Origin: Rhizobium sp. Q54
GTDB taxonomy: Bacteria > Pseudomonadota > Alphaproteobacteria > ATCC43930 > CGMCC-115725
Length of the DNA: 43,652 nucleotides
NCBI GenBank assembly: GCA_945861155.1
Contig: CAMATN010000029.1
Coordinates: 1-43,652, forward strand
Direction of reading: 5' to 3'
Under the pieces are notes generated by a model. It was not told the DNA's origin. It saw nothing but the letters and a program-made list of their open reading frames with translations, and searched no databases. This document shows positions 16,601 to 23,910 of the stretch, piece after piece (position 1 is the first letter of the stretch; each line of letters begins with the position of its first letter). The position numbers and the translations under genes were made by a program.

Positions 16601-19600
16601 GGCATCCTCTCCGGTTTCAACGGGGAAGGTTTTCCTCTGCTTGCGGCGCATGGCGTGCCCGAAACGTACCTTCCGCTTGCCCGCCATCGCCGGCCCCTGC
16701 CCGGAATGCCGCTCGACCGCCTTACCCTCGGTGAAGCCGTCGTGCATATAGAGGACATCACGGCGGGCGATGGTTACCGATCGGGCAACCCCAGAGAACA
16801 GGTTGTCATCGAACAGGCTGGTGCGCGCACGGCGGTGTGGGTAGCGCTGCGCAAGGACGACGCCCTCCTCGGCGCCCTGACGATTTACCACACCGAAGTG
16901 CGTCCGTTCACAGACAAGCAGATCGCGCTGTTGCAGAACTTCGCGGCGCAGGCGGTCATCGCGATGGAAAACGCGCGGCTGATCAACGAGACCCGCGAGG
17001 CGCTCGACCAGCAGACCGCGACCGCCGAGGTGTTGCAGGTCATAAATGCCTCGCCGGGTGACCTCGTGCCGGTGTTCGATGCGATGCTCGATCGAGCGAT
17101 GCGCCTGTGCCAGGCCTCCTTTGGAACCCTGGCGACCCATGATGGCGAGCGCTTCCACACCGCCGCCACGCGGGGGGTGCCGACGGCCTTTGCCGAATTC
17201 AGAAGCCAGAACCCGCCGATCTATGGCCCTGGGACGGCGCCGGCGCGGCTTCTCGAAGGCGAACGGGTCGTCCATATTGCCGATCTCACGGAGGAAGACG
17301 CCTACCGGGCCGGCGAGCCCAATCGGCGTGCCCTGGCCGATCTCGGCGGTGCCCGCACCTCGCTAAACGTGCCGCTCCTCAAGGATGAAGCCGTGCTTGG
17401 CTTCATCAACATCTACCGTCAGGAAGTACGGCCGTTCTCCGACAAGCAGATCGCGCTGTTGCAGAATTTCGCGGCGCAGGCGGTGATCGCGATGGAGAAC
17501 GCGCGGCTGATCACCGAGACGCGTGAGGCGCTCGACCAGCAGACCGCGACCGCCGAGGTGTTGCAGGTCATCAATTCGTCGCCCGGCGACCTCGCGCCGG
17601 TGTTCGATGCGATGCTCGAAAAGGCACATAACCTTTGTGGCGTCGCGTACGGTAGCTTGGAACTCTATGACGGCGAGAATTGCCGCGCGGTTGCGACGCA
17701 CGGGTTTTCGCAGGAATTCGCTGCTCTTTTACGGCAGGGATATCGGGCTGCCGACTCGCCGGCCAGCCGGCCACTGATCGAGGGTGCCCGTTTCGTCCAA
17801 ATCGCCGATGCGGCGCAGATCGACGATCCGGTCTTCCGCAGTGCGGCCGCGCGGGAAGGCATCCGCACGGTGCTGTTCGTGCCGCTGCGCAAAGACGCCG
17901 CGCTTCTCGGGATGATTGCGTCTGCTCGCCGGGAAGTCCGGCAATTCTCCGACAAGGAAACCGCGCTGCTCGAAAATTTCGCCGCGCAGGCGGTAATCGC
18001 GATCGAGAATGCGCGATTGCTCACCGAGACGCGCGAGCGCACCCGCGATTTGCAGGAATCGCTCGAATACCAGACCGCGACCAGCGATGTGCTGAAGGTG
18101 ATCAGCGGCTCGGTGTTCGATCTGGGTCCGGTATTGCAGACCGTGGTGTCGACCGCGATCCGGCTGTGCCGGGCGGACCAGGCGGTGATCTACCGCAATA
18201 TCGACGGGGAATATCGCTGGGCGGCCGGGGACTCGCTGGCCCTCGAATACGAGCGCATCGAGCGCGAGATACGCATCCGGCCGGGCGCCGGCACCCTGGT
18301 CGGCCGCGCCGCTCTCGAAGCCCGCACCGTCCATATCCCCGACGCCTGGACCGACCCACTCTACGAGGCCAAGGACGACGCACGGGTCGGCGGCGTGCAC
18401 ACGATGCTCGGCGTGCCGCTATTGCGCGAGGGCGTGCCGGTCGGGGTCATCGGACTGGCCCGCCGGCGTGTCGAACCGTTCACCGAACGGGAAATCGAGC
18501 TGGTCGCCACCTTCGCCGACCAGGCGGTGATCGCGATCGAGAATGCGCGGCTGCTCGGCGAATTGCGCGAGCGCACCGACGAGCTGGCGCGCTCGGTCGA
18601 GGAATTGAAGGTGCTGGGCGAGGTCGGCCAGGCGGTCAGCTCGACGCTCGATCTGCGCTCGGTGCTGGTGACGATCCTAAACCGCTCGATGGCGCTCGCC
18701 GAGGCCGATGCCGGGGTCATCTTCCGCTACAGCCGGGCCGAACGCGCCTTCCGCTTTGTCGAGGCGGTCGGCTGGGACGAGGCGACGGTCAAAGAGGTGC
18801 GCGATCTGAATGTCGCGGAAGCCGTGACCGCGCTGGGCGAGGCGGTGGCCAATCGCGCGCCGTTGCAGATCGCCGATTTGCGAACGCGGCCAAGCAACCC
18901 GCTGCGCGATTCGTCGCTCGCCGCGGGGTACCGCTCGGTGTTGATCGTCCCGCTGCTCGGCGCTGACCGCATCATGGGCGTGACGATATTGCAGCGCCGC
19001 GCGGTTGGCGAGTTCCCGGCGGCGACCGTGCGATTGATGCAGGCGCTCGCCAGCCAGTCGGTGATGGCGATCCAGAACGCGCGGCTGTTCCGTGAGATCG
19101 CCGCCAAGAGCGAGCAGTTGCTCCAGGCGAGCCAGCACAAATCGCAATTCCTCGCCAATATGAGCCACGAATTGCGCACGCCGCTGAACGCGATCCTCGG
19201 CTACAGCGAATTGATGGCCGACGGCATCTACGGCGAATTGCCGGCGCGTGCGGCCGGGGTGCTGGAGCGCGTGCAGAACAACGGCCGGCATCTGCTCGCG
19301 CTGATCAACGACGTGCTCGATTTGGCCAAGATCGAGGCCGGGCAATTGACGCTGACGCTCGAAGACTATGCGTTGGCCGATGTCGTGCAGTCGGTGGTCA
19401 GCGCCACCGAGGGGCTCGCCACTACCAAGGGGCTCAAGCTCACCGCCGACATCGCGCCGGGGCTGCCGACCGGGCATGGCGACGCGCGCCGGCTGTCGCA
19501 AGTGCTGCTGAACCTGGTCGGCAACGCCGTCAAATTCACCGATGCCGGCGAGGTCGCGATCCGCGCCGCCGCCGAGGGCGGCAATTTCGTCCTGACGGTC

Positions 19601-19873
19601 AGCGATACCGGTCCCGGCATCGCGCCCGGAGACCACGACAAGATCTTCGGCGAATTCCAGCAGGTCGACAACTCGAACACGCGCAAGAAAGGCGGCACCG
19701 GCTTGGGTCTGGCGATCTCGAAGCGCATGGTCGAGATGCATGGCGGCGCGATCTCGGTCGATTCCGAGCTTGGCAACGGCGCCACTTTCCGGGTCGTCCT
19801 GCCGATCCGCGTCGAGGATTTGCCAGGGGATTTGCCAGAGGAGCTGGCCGGGGAACTAATGGGGGCGGCATGA
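13700..19873 (+). CDS. giant membrane histidine kinase: Cache-like sensor, HAMP, eight GAF domains, HisKA, HATPase
   Basis: A 2057-residue sensor kinase. Two membrane segments (about 37-60 and 309-331) flank a periplasmic Cache-like domain; a HAMP follows at about 332-385. Six near-regular units of 174-176 residues start near residue 402, each a GAF core joined by a nearly identical helix reading LDQQTATAEVLQVINSSPG. Two more divergent GAF units (about 1455-1800) follow. The HisKA domain has the phospho-acceptor H1823 (SHELRTPLN). The HATPase has an N box (LVGNAVKF), G1 (DTGPGI) and G2 (GGTGLGL). All catalytic motifs are intact. There is no receiver domain, but the next gene is a receiver overlapping by 4 bp. 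The ligands sensed are unknown. Confidence 0.93.
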   Translation: MSIAEGALRPEVTEPAPADRPAPVADAIPRGRLFRKYALVFVALVASALLITSGVDFWFTYQESKAGLVRIQQEKAEAAAQRIQEFVEEIERQIGWTTHAQWAAGPLDQRRQDYFRLLRQVPAITELSQLDRQGLEQLRVSRLSMDVIGSAADLSQNSAFRQAKAQRVWFSPVYFRKESEPYLTLGIARDGRNAGVTVAEINLKLIWDVVTALRIGQSGYAYVIDGSGRLIAHPDISLVLRDTVLSGLPQVAGALAAPSGARERAQGVTVATNLAGQSVLTAHAAIAPLGWRVFVEVPLREAFAPLYGAAWRTALLLVFGLVAATLVALVLARRMTGPIRAIAAGAERIGRGELDRRIDIRTGDELEALAGQFNDMAADLQKSYAELEGKVEARTAELSESLDQQTATSEVLQVINSSPGDLAPVFDAMLEKAMRLCEAPAGYLLRYYDGEFALAAERGLSDDLAQYLTHMDQPLPAEANTRVLEGEPYLHILDLKDDEAYRSGAPLRRATVDLGGLRTGLAVPLSKDNNVLGTFSLARYEVRPFTDKQIELVQNFAAQAVIAIENARLITETREALDQQTATAEVLQVINSSPGDLAPVFDAVLDKAMRLCEASFGYLGIYDGERFRTMATLGLPPDFAEYRKSNPQPGPGSTMARVLAGERVISVADLMADEVYRAGEPARRALVDLGGARSGLTVALAKENAVLGALMIYRQEMRPFTDKQIALVQNFAAQAVIAIENARLITETREALDQQTATAEVLQVINSSPGELAPVFDAMLDKAMRLCGAAFGMLRTYDGELFHLAAARGHPRFDERVRRLGPVSATPGTTNERIVRGEEVVQILDIADDEGYRRGDPGRRAMVEIGGFRTLLGVALRKDQTLLGTLHVYRQEVRPFTDKQIALLQNFAAQAVIAMENARLITETREALDQQTATAEVLQVINSSPGDLAPVFDAMLEKAMRLCGAAFGILSGFNGEGFPLLAAHGVPETYLPLARHRRPLPGMPLDRLTLGEAVVHIEDITAGDGYRSGNPREQVVIEQAGARTAVWVALRKDDALLGALTIYHTEVRPFTDKQIALLQNFAAQAVIAMENARLINETREALDQQTATAEVLQVINASPGDLVPVFDAMLDRAMRLCQASFGTLATHDGERFHTAATRGVPTAFAEFRSQNPPIYGPGTAPARLLEGERVVHIADLTEEDAYRAGEPNRRALADLGGARTSLNVPLLKDEAVLGFINIYRQEVRPFSDKQIALLQNFAAQAVIAMENARLITETREALDQQTATAEVLQVINSSPGDLAPVFDAMLEKAHNLCGVAYGSLELYDGENCRAVATHGFSQEFAALLRQGYRAADSPASRPLIEGARFVQIADAAQIDDPVFRSAAAREGIRTVLFVPLRKDAALLGMIASARREVRQFSDKETALLENFAAQAVIAIENARLLTETRERTRDLQESLEYQTATSDVLKVISGSVFDLGPVLQTVVSTAIRLCRADQAVIYRNIDGEYRWAAGDSLALEYERIEREIRIRPGAGTLVGRAALEARTVHIPDAWTDPLYEAKDDARVGGVHTMLGVPLLREGVPVGVIGLARRRVEPFTEREIELVATFADQAVIAIENARLLGELRERTDELARSVEELKVLGEVGQAVSSTLDLRSVLVTILNRSMALAEADAGVIFRYSRAERAFRFVEAVGWDEATVKEVRDLNVAEAVTALGEAVANRAPLQIADLRTRPSNPLRDSSLAAGYRSVLIVPLLGADRIMGVTILQRRAVGEFPAATVRLMQALASQSVMAIQNARLFREIAAKSEQLLQASQHKSQFLANMSHELRTPLNAILGYSELMADGIYGELPARAAGVLERVQNNGRHLLALINDVLDLAKIEAGQLTLTLEDYALADVVQSVVSATEGLATTKGLKLTADIAPGLPTGHGDARRLSQVLLNLVGNAVKFTDAGEVAIRAAAEGGNFVLTVSDTGPGIAPGDHDKIFGEFQQVDNSNTRKKGGTGLGLAISKRMVEMHGGAISVDSELGNGATFRVVLPIRVEDLPGDLPEELAGELMGAA
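14903..18061 (+). repeat. six tandem ~525-bp GAF-encoding repeats
   Basis: The start of the linker codons (ctcgaccagcag) recurs at 14903, 15428, 15953, 16481, 17003 and 17531, with a diverged seventh at 18062. The periods are 525, 525, 528, 522, 528 and 531 bp. About 160-170 bp around each junction is nearly identical between copies, while the roughly 350 bp GAF cores differ strongly. Every spacing keeps the reading frame. Confidence 0.92.
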
Positions 19874-20235
19874 CAAAGCGCATCCTGGTTATCGAGGACA
19901 CCGAGGACAATCGGCAGATTGTCGGCGATCTGCTGGCGAGCGCAGGTTACGAGCTGATCGAGGCGGTGGACGGCTTGGAAGGGGTCGCGACCGCCGAGCG
20001 CGAGCTGCCCGATCTCATTTTGATGGATATTCAGCTGCCGGGGATCGACGGGTACGAGGCGACACGGCGGATACGCAAGATTCCGGCGCTCGCCAAGGTG
20101 CCGATCATCGCGGTGACCTCCTACGCGCTGTCGGGCGACGAGGCGAAGACGCGAGCTGCGGGCTGCGACGGCTATGTCGCCAAGCCGTTCAGCCCGCGCC
20201 AGCTATTGGCAAAGATCCGCGAGTTCCTGCCGTGA
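19870..20235 (+). CDS. single-domain response regulator (DivK-like)
   Basis: A 121-residue CheY-fold receiver with no output domain. The acidic pocket is E9/D10, the phospho-acceptor D53 (LMDIQLPG), the switch Thr in AVTSYAL and the Lys in AKPFSP. The sequence most resembles the DivK/CpdR kind that acts by protein contact. Its ATG overlaps the kinase stop (ATGA), implying translational coupling and that it is the kinase's direct partner. Confidence 0.93.
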   Translation: MTKRILVIEDTEDNRQIVGDLLASAGYELIEAVDGLEGVATAERELPDLILMDIQLPGIDGYEATRRIRKIPALAKVPIIAVTSYALSGDEAKTRAAGCDGYVAKPFSPRQLLAKIREFLP

Positions 20236-20244
20236 TTCCTATTG

Positions 20245-20408
20245 CACCACAGAGACACAGAGGACACGGAGAAACAACAAAACATCCAACGCGAGGGACG
20301 CAAAGGAAATCGCGAAGTTCGCTATGGGTCATTGGCGCTTCGCGCCCTTTGTGTGACCTTTGCGTCTCTTACGTGGTTCTACTCCGTGTCCTCAGTGTCT
20401 CTGTGGTG
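20245..20408. repeat. 164-bp palindromic intergenic element
   Basis: Outer arms of 27 bp (20245-20271 and 20382-20408) are inverted copies with one mismatch. Inner segments also pair (gacgcaaagg with cctttgcgtc, and cgcgaag with cttcgcg). The composition (runs such as cacagagacacagagg) is unlike the coding DNA on both sides. This is a REP/MITE-like non-coding element. It ends 8 bases before the next start codon, so it sits in the leader of the cyclase gene. Confidence 0.85.
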
Positions 20409-20416
20409 AAATCCAG

Positions 20417-21547
20417 ATGCGCACGCCGCCCTTGATCCTGGTCGTCGACGATGTTCCCGACAATGTCGAGATCCTGCAGCTGCGCCTTGAAAGCCAGGGC
20501 TACGAGGTGATCAGCGCCGGCGACGGCGAGGCGGCGCTCGCCGCGATCCGCGACAAGCTGCCCGACCTCGTGCTGCTCGACATCATGATGCCGAAGCTCG
20601 ACGGCATCGCCGCCGTCAAGCAGCTCAAGGCCGATGCGAGCCTGGCGTTCCTGCCGGTCATCCTGGTGACCGCCCGGGCCGACGCCAAGGATGTCGTCGC
20701 CGGGCTCGAAGCCGGCGCCGACGATTACCTGACCAAGCCGGTTGACCAGGCGGCGCTGATGGCGCGCGTGCGTGCGATGCTGCGCATCAAGGCGCTGCAC
20801 GACACGGTGCAGGAGCAGGCGCGCCGGCTCGAAGACCAGGCCGGCGAACTGGCGCTGTGGAACCAGGATCTCGAGGCGCGCGTCCAGGTGCAGCTCGGTC
20901 AAATCGAGCGCATGGGCACGCTGAAACGTTTCCTCGCGCCGCAGCTCGCCGAATTGATCGTGTCGTCGGGCGACGAGCGCATCCTCGAAAGCCATCGCCG
21001 CGACATCGTCGTCGTGTTCTGCGATTTGCGCGGCTTTACCGCGTTCGCCGAGACCGCCGAGCCCGAGGAGGTGCTCGATCTGTTGCGCGAGTATCACGGC
21101 GCGCTCGGGCCGCTGGTGACGCGGTCGGAGGGCACGCTCGACCATTTCTCGGGCGACGGGATCATGGTGTTCTTCAACGACCCGCTGCCCTGTCCCGATC
21201 CGGCCCGGCGCGCCGTGACGATGGCGGTCGCGATGCGCGAGGCGGTGGCGCGGCTGCAAGGCGATTGGCGCCGCCGCGGGCGCGAAATCGGTTTCGGCAT
21301 CGGCATCGCGCAAGGTTACGCGACCTTGGGCCAGATCGGTTTTGCCGAACGGGTCGACTACACCGCGATCGGCACGGTGTGCAACCTGGCGGCGCGGCTA
21401 TGCGACGCCGCCGCCGACGGTCAGATCCTCGTCAGCAAGCGGATCGCCGGCGCGATCGACGGCGACGCGCCGATTGACGAGATCGGCGAGGTTACCCTCA
21501 AGGGCCTCAGCCAGGCCGTCGCCGTCTACAATATCCGGCCGGAATAG
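20417..21547 (+). CDS. response regulator with class III nucleotidyl cyclase output
   Basis: A 376-residue protein. The receiver domain (1-125) has D11/D12, phospho-acceptor D55 (LLDIMMPK) and K107 (LTKP). A coiled linker (about 128-170) leads to a class III cyclase domain (about 190-376). The metal-binding aspartates are D203 (FCDLRGF) and D247 (FSGDGIM). The transition-state residues are N323 and R327 (CNLAARL). The position usually held by the base-selecting Lys is His (LDHFSGD), while Thr316 (DYTAIG) occupies the second position. It should make cAMP or cGMP when phosphorylated. I chose the ATG at 20417 because the receiver begins there. A palindromic element separates it from the upstream kinase-receiver pair. 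Confidence 0.9.
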   Translation: MRTPPLILVVDDVPDNVEILQLRLESQGYEVISAGDGEAALAAIRDKLPDLVLLDIMMPKLDGIAAVKQLKADASLAFLPVILVTARADAKDVVAGLEAGADDYLTKPVDQAALMARVRAMLRIKALHDTVQEQARRLEDQAGELALWNQDLEARVQVQLGQIERMGTLKRFLAPQLAELIVSSGDERILESHRRDIVVVFCDLRGFTAFAETAEPEEVLDLLREYHGALGPLVTRSEGTLDHFSGDGIMVFFNDPLPCPDPARRAVTMAVAMREAVARLQGDWRRRGREIGFGIGIAQGYATLGQIGFAERVDYTAIGTVCNLAARLCDAAADGQILVSKRIAGAIDGDAPIDEIGEVTLKGLSQAVAVYNIRPE

Positions 21548-21566
21548 CCGGGGACCGGAGGCGGCT

Positions 21567-22193
21567 CTAGTTTTCGAGCTTCATGCCCTTCTGCACGCCG
21601 GGCCGTGCGCCGATCCGCTCGCCCCAGGCCTGCAAATTCTTCAGTCCGGCATTGTCGGGCAGCGCGTTGCGCCCGGCATAGATCGGGTAGACCGCCAGAT
21701 CGGCCGCGGTGATTTCACCGCCGGTCAGGTAGGGCGTCTGGGCGAGCTGATTGTCGGCGAAGCGCCACAAATTGACAAAGCGGTCCTCGTAGAACTTGAC
21801 CGCCGAGTCGGGCACCTTCTCCGGCATGCGGGCGCCGAGGAAGAATATCGTCTGGTTGACCGAGGCGTAATCGGCCGCGCCTTCCGCATACCACTGGAAC
21901 AACCGCACCCGCGCGATCGGGTCGGCCGGCATGAACTTGCCGGTCTTCTCGCACAGATAGAGCATGATCGCCCAGGACTGGGTCACGGTCAGGGGTTTGC
22001 CGCCCGGCCCGTCGGGATCGATCAGCGTCGGGATGCGCGCGGTCGGGTTGATCTTTACATAATCGGGCTTTTTCTGGTCGCCCTGCCCGAGATTGAGCAC
22101 GTGGATCGTGCAGGGCACGCCGCACTCGTTGACCGCGATCGCGGCGCGCTGCCCGTTGCCGGTGCCCGCGGTATAAAGCTCCATCCCTGCCAT
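21567..22193 (-). CDS. glutathione S-transferase (YfcG/Nu-like)
   Basis: A 208-residue cytosolic GST. The N-terminal thioredoxin-like half begins MELYTAGTGNGQR, where the Thr-x-Asn pattern resembles Nu-class enzymes with disulfide reductase activity. The cis-Pro is in ARIPTLID and the gamma-glutamyl-binding motif is QSWAIMLYL. The all-helical half ends with the N-capping GGEITAADLAVYP. I chose the ATG at 22193 (MAGMEL); an upstream start would add 13 unconserved residues. It is the last gene of the minus-strand catabolic cluster, though probably with its own promoter. Confidence 0.88.
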   Translation of the reverse strand: MAGMELYTAGTGNGQRAAIAVNECGVPCTIHVLNLGQGDQKKPDYVKINPTARIPTLIDPDGPGGKPLTVTQSWAIMLYLCEKTGKFMPADPIARVRLFQWYAEGAADYASVNQTIFFLGARMPEKVPDSAVKFYEDRFVNLWRFADNQLAQTPYLTGGEITAADLAVYPIYAGRNALPDNAGLKNLQAWGERIGARPGVQKGMKLEN

Positions 22194-22278
22194 CGCTGCC
22201 TCGCTTGGTGCTGAGTCAATGCCGCGCATCATAGCGCCGCTTGCGGGGAAAGCGAAGGCGCCCGCCCGTCACTCACCC

Positions 22279-22318
22279 GTCATTCCGGGGCGACGCGCAG
22301 CGGCGAACCCGAGATGAC
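22279..22318. repeat. short REP-like palindrome
   Basis: gtcattccgggg (from 22279) and cccgagatgac (to 22318) form an imperfect dyad around a GC-rich loop. It lies between the GST start and the amidase stop. The form is one often scattered through alphaproteobacterial genomes. Confidence 0.45.
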
Positions 22319-22322
22319 AGCT

Positions 22323-23792
22323 TTATTGAAGTCCCCGGATCTTGGCCTTCACCGCCGCATCGGCCAGACCCTCGGCTCGCGCCAGCGCGGCGGTCAGCGC
22401 AGGGATCGGCCACGCCGGCCCGGTCGCTTCCTCATAAGCGCGGCAGGCTTGCAAGACCGCAAGATCGTTGTAAAGCGGGCCGGTCACCTGCAAGCCGATC
22501 GGCAGATCGTCGACCATGCCGCACGGGATCGAGGCGGAGGGGTTCTTGGTCAGGTTGAACGGATAGGTGTAGGGCATCCATTCCGCGAAATTGTTCGGGT
22601 TGGGCCGGTTGTCGTCGCGCGGATCGGCATAGGCGGCCGGGATCGGCATGGTCGGCGACAGCAGCAAATCGTAGCGGTCGAAGAACTGGCGCAGCGCCGC
22701 ACCCAGCGCGACCCGCTTGATGACCGCGGCGACATATTGCTCCTGGGTGACAGCCTCGCCGCGGCGGCACTCGGCGACGAGGCCCGGGTCCATCAGCGCC
22801 ACCGCCTCGGGCTGCTGCGCCCGCAGCAACGCCCAGAACCCGGCGAGCGCCAGCGTCTCGAAGATCGGCTTCGGCGATTCGCGGAACGGGTCGGCGAGTT
22901 CGACGACCGCGCCGAGCCCTTCGAACACCGCAGCGGCGCGCTCGATTGCCTCGCGCACCGCCGAGGTTGGTTCGGCATAGCCGAGGGTCGGCGACAGCGC
23001 GATGTGCTTCCCCCGCAGCGAGCCGTCGCGCACCTGCTCGCGATAGGCGATGCCATCATCGGGCAGGCTGTACCAGTCGCGCGAATCCGGTCCCTTGATC
23101 GCGTCGAGCATCAGCGCCGCGTCGGCGACGTTGCGCGACATCGGCCCGACATGGGCGACATCGCCGAACGCCGAGGGCGGGTAGACCGCAACCCGGCCGA
23201 AGGTCGGCTTCAGCCCGAAAATTCCGCAAAACGCGGCCGGGATGCGGATCGAGCCGCCGGCATCGGTGCCGACCGCGAGCGGGCAGATGCCGGCCAACAC
23301 CGCGGCGGCGCTGCCGCCGCTGCTGCCGCCGGGGCTGCGCTCCAGGTTCCACGGGTTGCGGGTGATGCCGGTCAAGGGCGAGTCGGTGACTGCTTTCCAG
23401 CCGAATTCGGGGGTCGTCGTCTTGCCGAAAAAAAGCGAGCCGTTGTCGCGTAGCCGCGCCGTGGCGGGCGAATCCTCAAGCCACATCTGGTTCGGCTCGA
23501 TCGTGCGCGAGCCGACAAGCCGCGGCCAGCCGCGGGTCGAGAGCGTGTCCTTCAGCGCGATCGGAACGCCGTCGAGGAGCCCGATGGGCTCGCTGCGCTG
23601 CCAGCGCGCTTCCGAGGCGCGCGCCGCCACCAGCGCGCTTTCCGGGTCATAGAGAACAAAGGCGTTGAGCGCGCCCTCATAGCGTTCGAGCCGGCGCAGC
23701 GTCTCCTCGATCACCGCGACCGGCGAGAGCTGCTTGGTGCGGTACAGCTCCAGGAGCCGGGTTGCCGAGAGAAATGGGGTGTCGTCGGCCAT
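22323..23792 (-). CDS. amidase-signature family amidohydrolase
   Basis: A 489-residue amidase of the GatA/AmiE-signature family. The triad is Lys in GVPIALKDT, the cis-Ser in PGGSSGGSA and the nucleophile Ser in GTDAGGSIR; all three are present. Length is normal for a stand-alone amidase. A GAAGGG sequence lies about 9 bases before the ATG at 23792; the in-frame GTG at 23801 is too close to it. The substrate is not shown by the sequence. Position in the minus-strand cluster with hydroxyacid dehydrogenases suggests carboxamide breakdown. It is not GatA, as gatB and gatC are absent. Confidence 0.9.
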   Translation of the reverse strand: MADDTPFLSATRLLELYRTKQLSPVAVIEETLRRLERYEGALNAFVLYDPESALVAARASEARWQRSEPIGLLDGVPIALKDTLSTRGWPRLVGSRTIEPNQMWLEDSPATARLRDNGSLFFGKTTTPEFGWKAVTDSPLTGITRNPWNLERSPGGSSGGSAAAVLAGICPLAVGTDAGGSIRIPAAFCGIFGLKPTFGRVAVYPPSAFGDVAHVGPMSRNVADAALMLDAIKGPDSRDWYSLPDDGIAYREQVRDGSLRGKHIALSPTLGYAEPTSAVREAIERAAAVFEGLGAVVELADPFRESPKPIFETLALAGFWALLRAQQPEAVALMDPGLVAECRRGEAVTQEQYVAAVIKRVALGAALRQFFDRYDLLLSPTMPIPAAYADPRDDNRPNPNNFAEWMPYTYPFNLTKNPSASIPCGMVDDLPIGLQVTGPLYNDLAVLQACRAYEEATGPAWPIPALTAALARAEGLADAAVKAKIRGLQ

Positions 23793-23809
23793 GCTGTTCA
23801 CCCTTCAAG

Positions 23810-23910
23810 AAGCCCCCACCCCGACCCTCCCCCGCTTGCGGGGGAGGGAGTACCACCGCCCCGGTTGACCCCCTCCCCCGCAAGCGGGGGAGGGTCGGGG
23901 TGGGGGTCTT
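23810..23910. repeat. ~100-bp REP-like double palindrome
   Basis: Two arms (about 23810-23848 and 23871-23910) are near-perfect inverted copies, and each arm is also a palindrome (ccctcccccgc and gcgggggaggg around a short loop). The element abuts the stop codon of the hydroxyacid dehydrogenase gene and lies just upstream of the amidase start. It could fold into one long hairpin or a double stem and may stop transcription between the two genes. Confidence 0.85.

Noticed and set aside
14903-18061. Assembly duplication as the origin of the GAF repeats
   Set aside because: The cores differ strongly between units, so they are not a collapsed or duplicated read artefact; copy number at the identical junctions could still be misassembled.
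22323-23792. GatA subunit of the amidotransferase
   Set aside because: No gatB or gatC nearby and the context is catabolic; a stand-alone amidase fits better.
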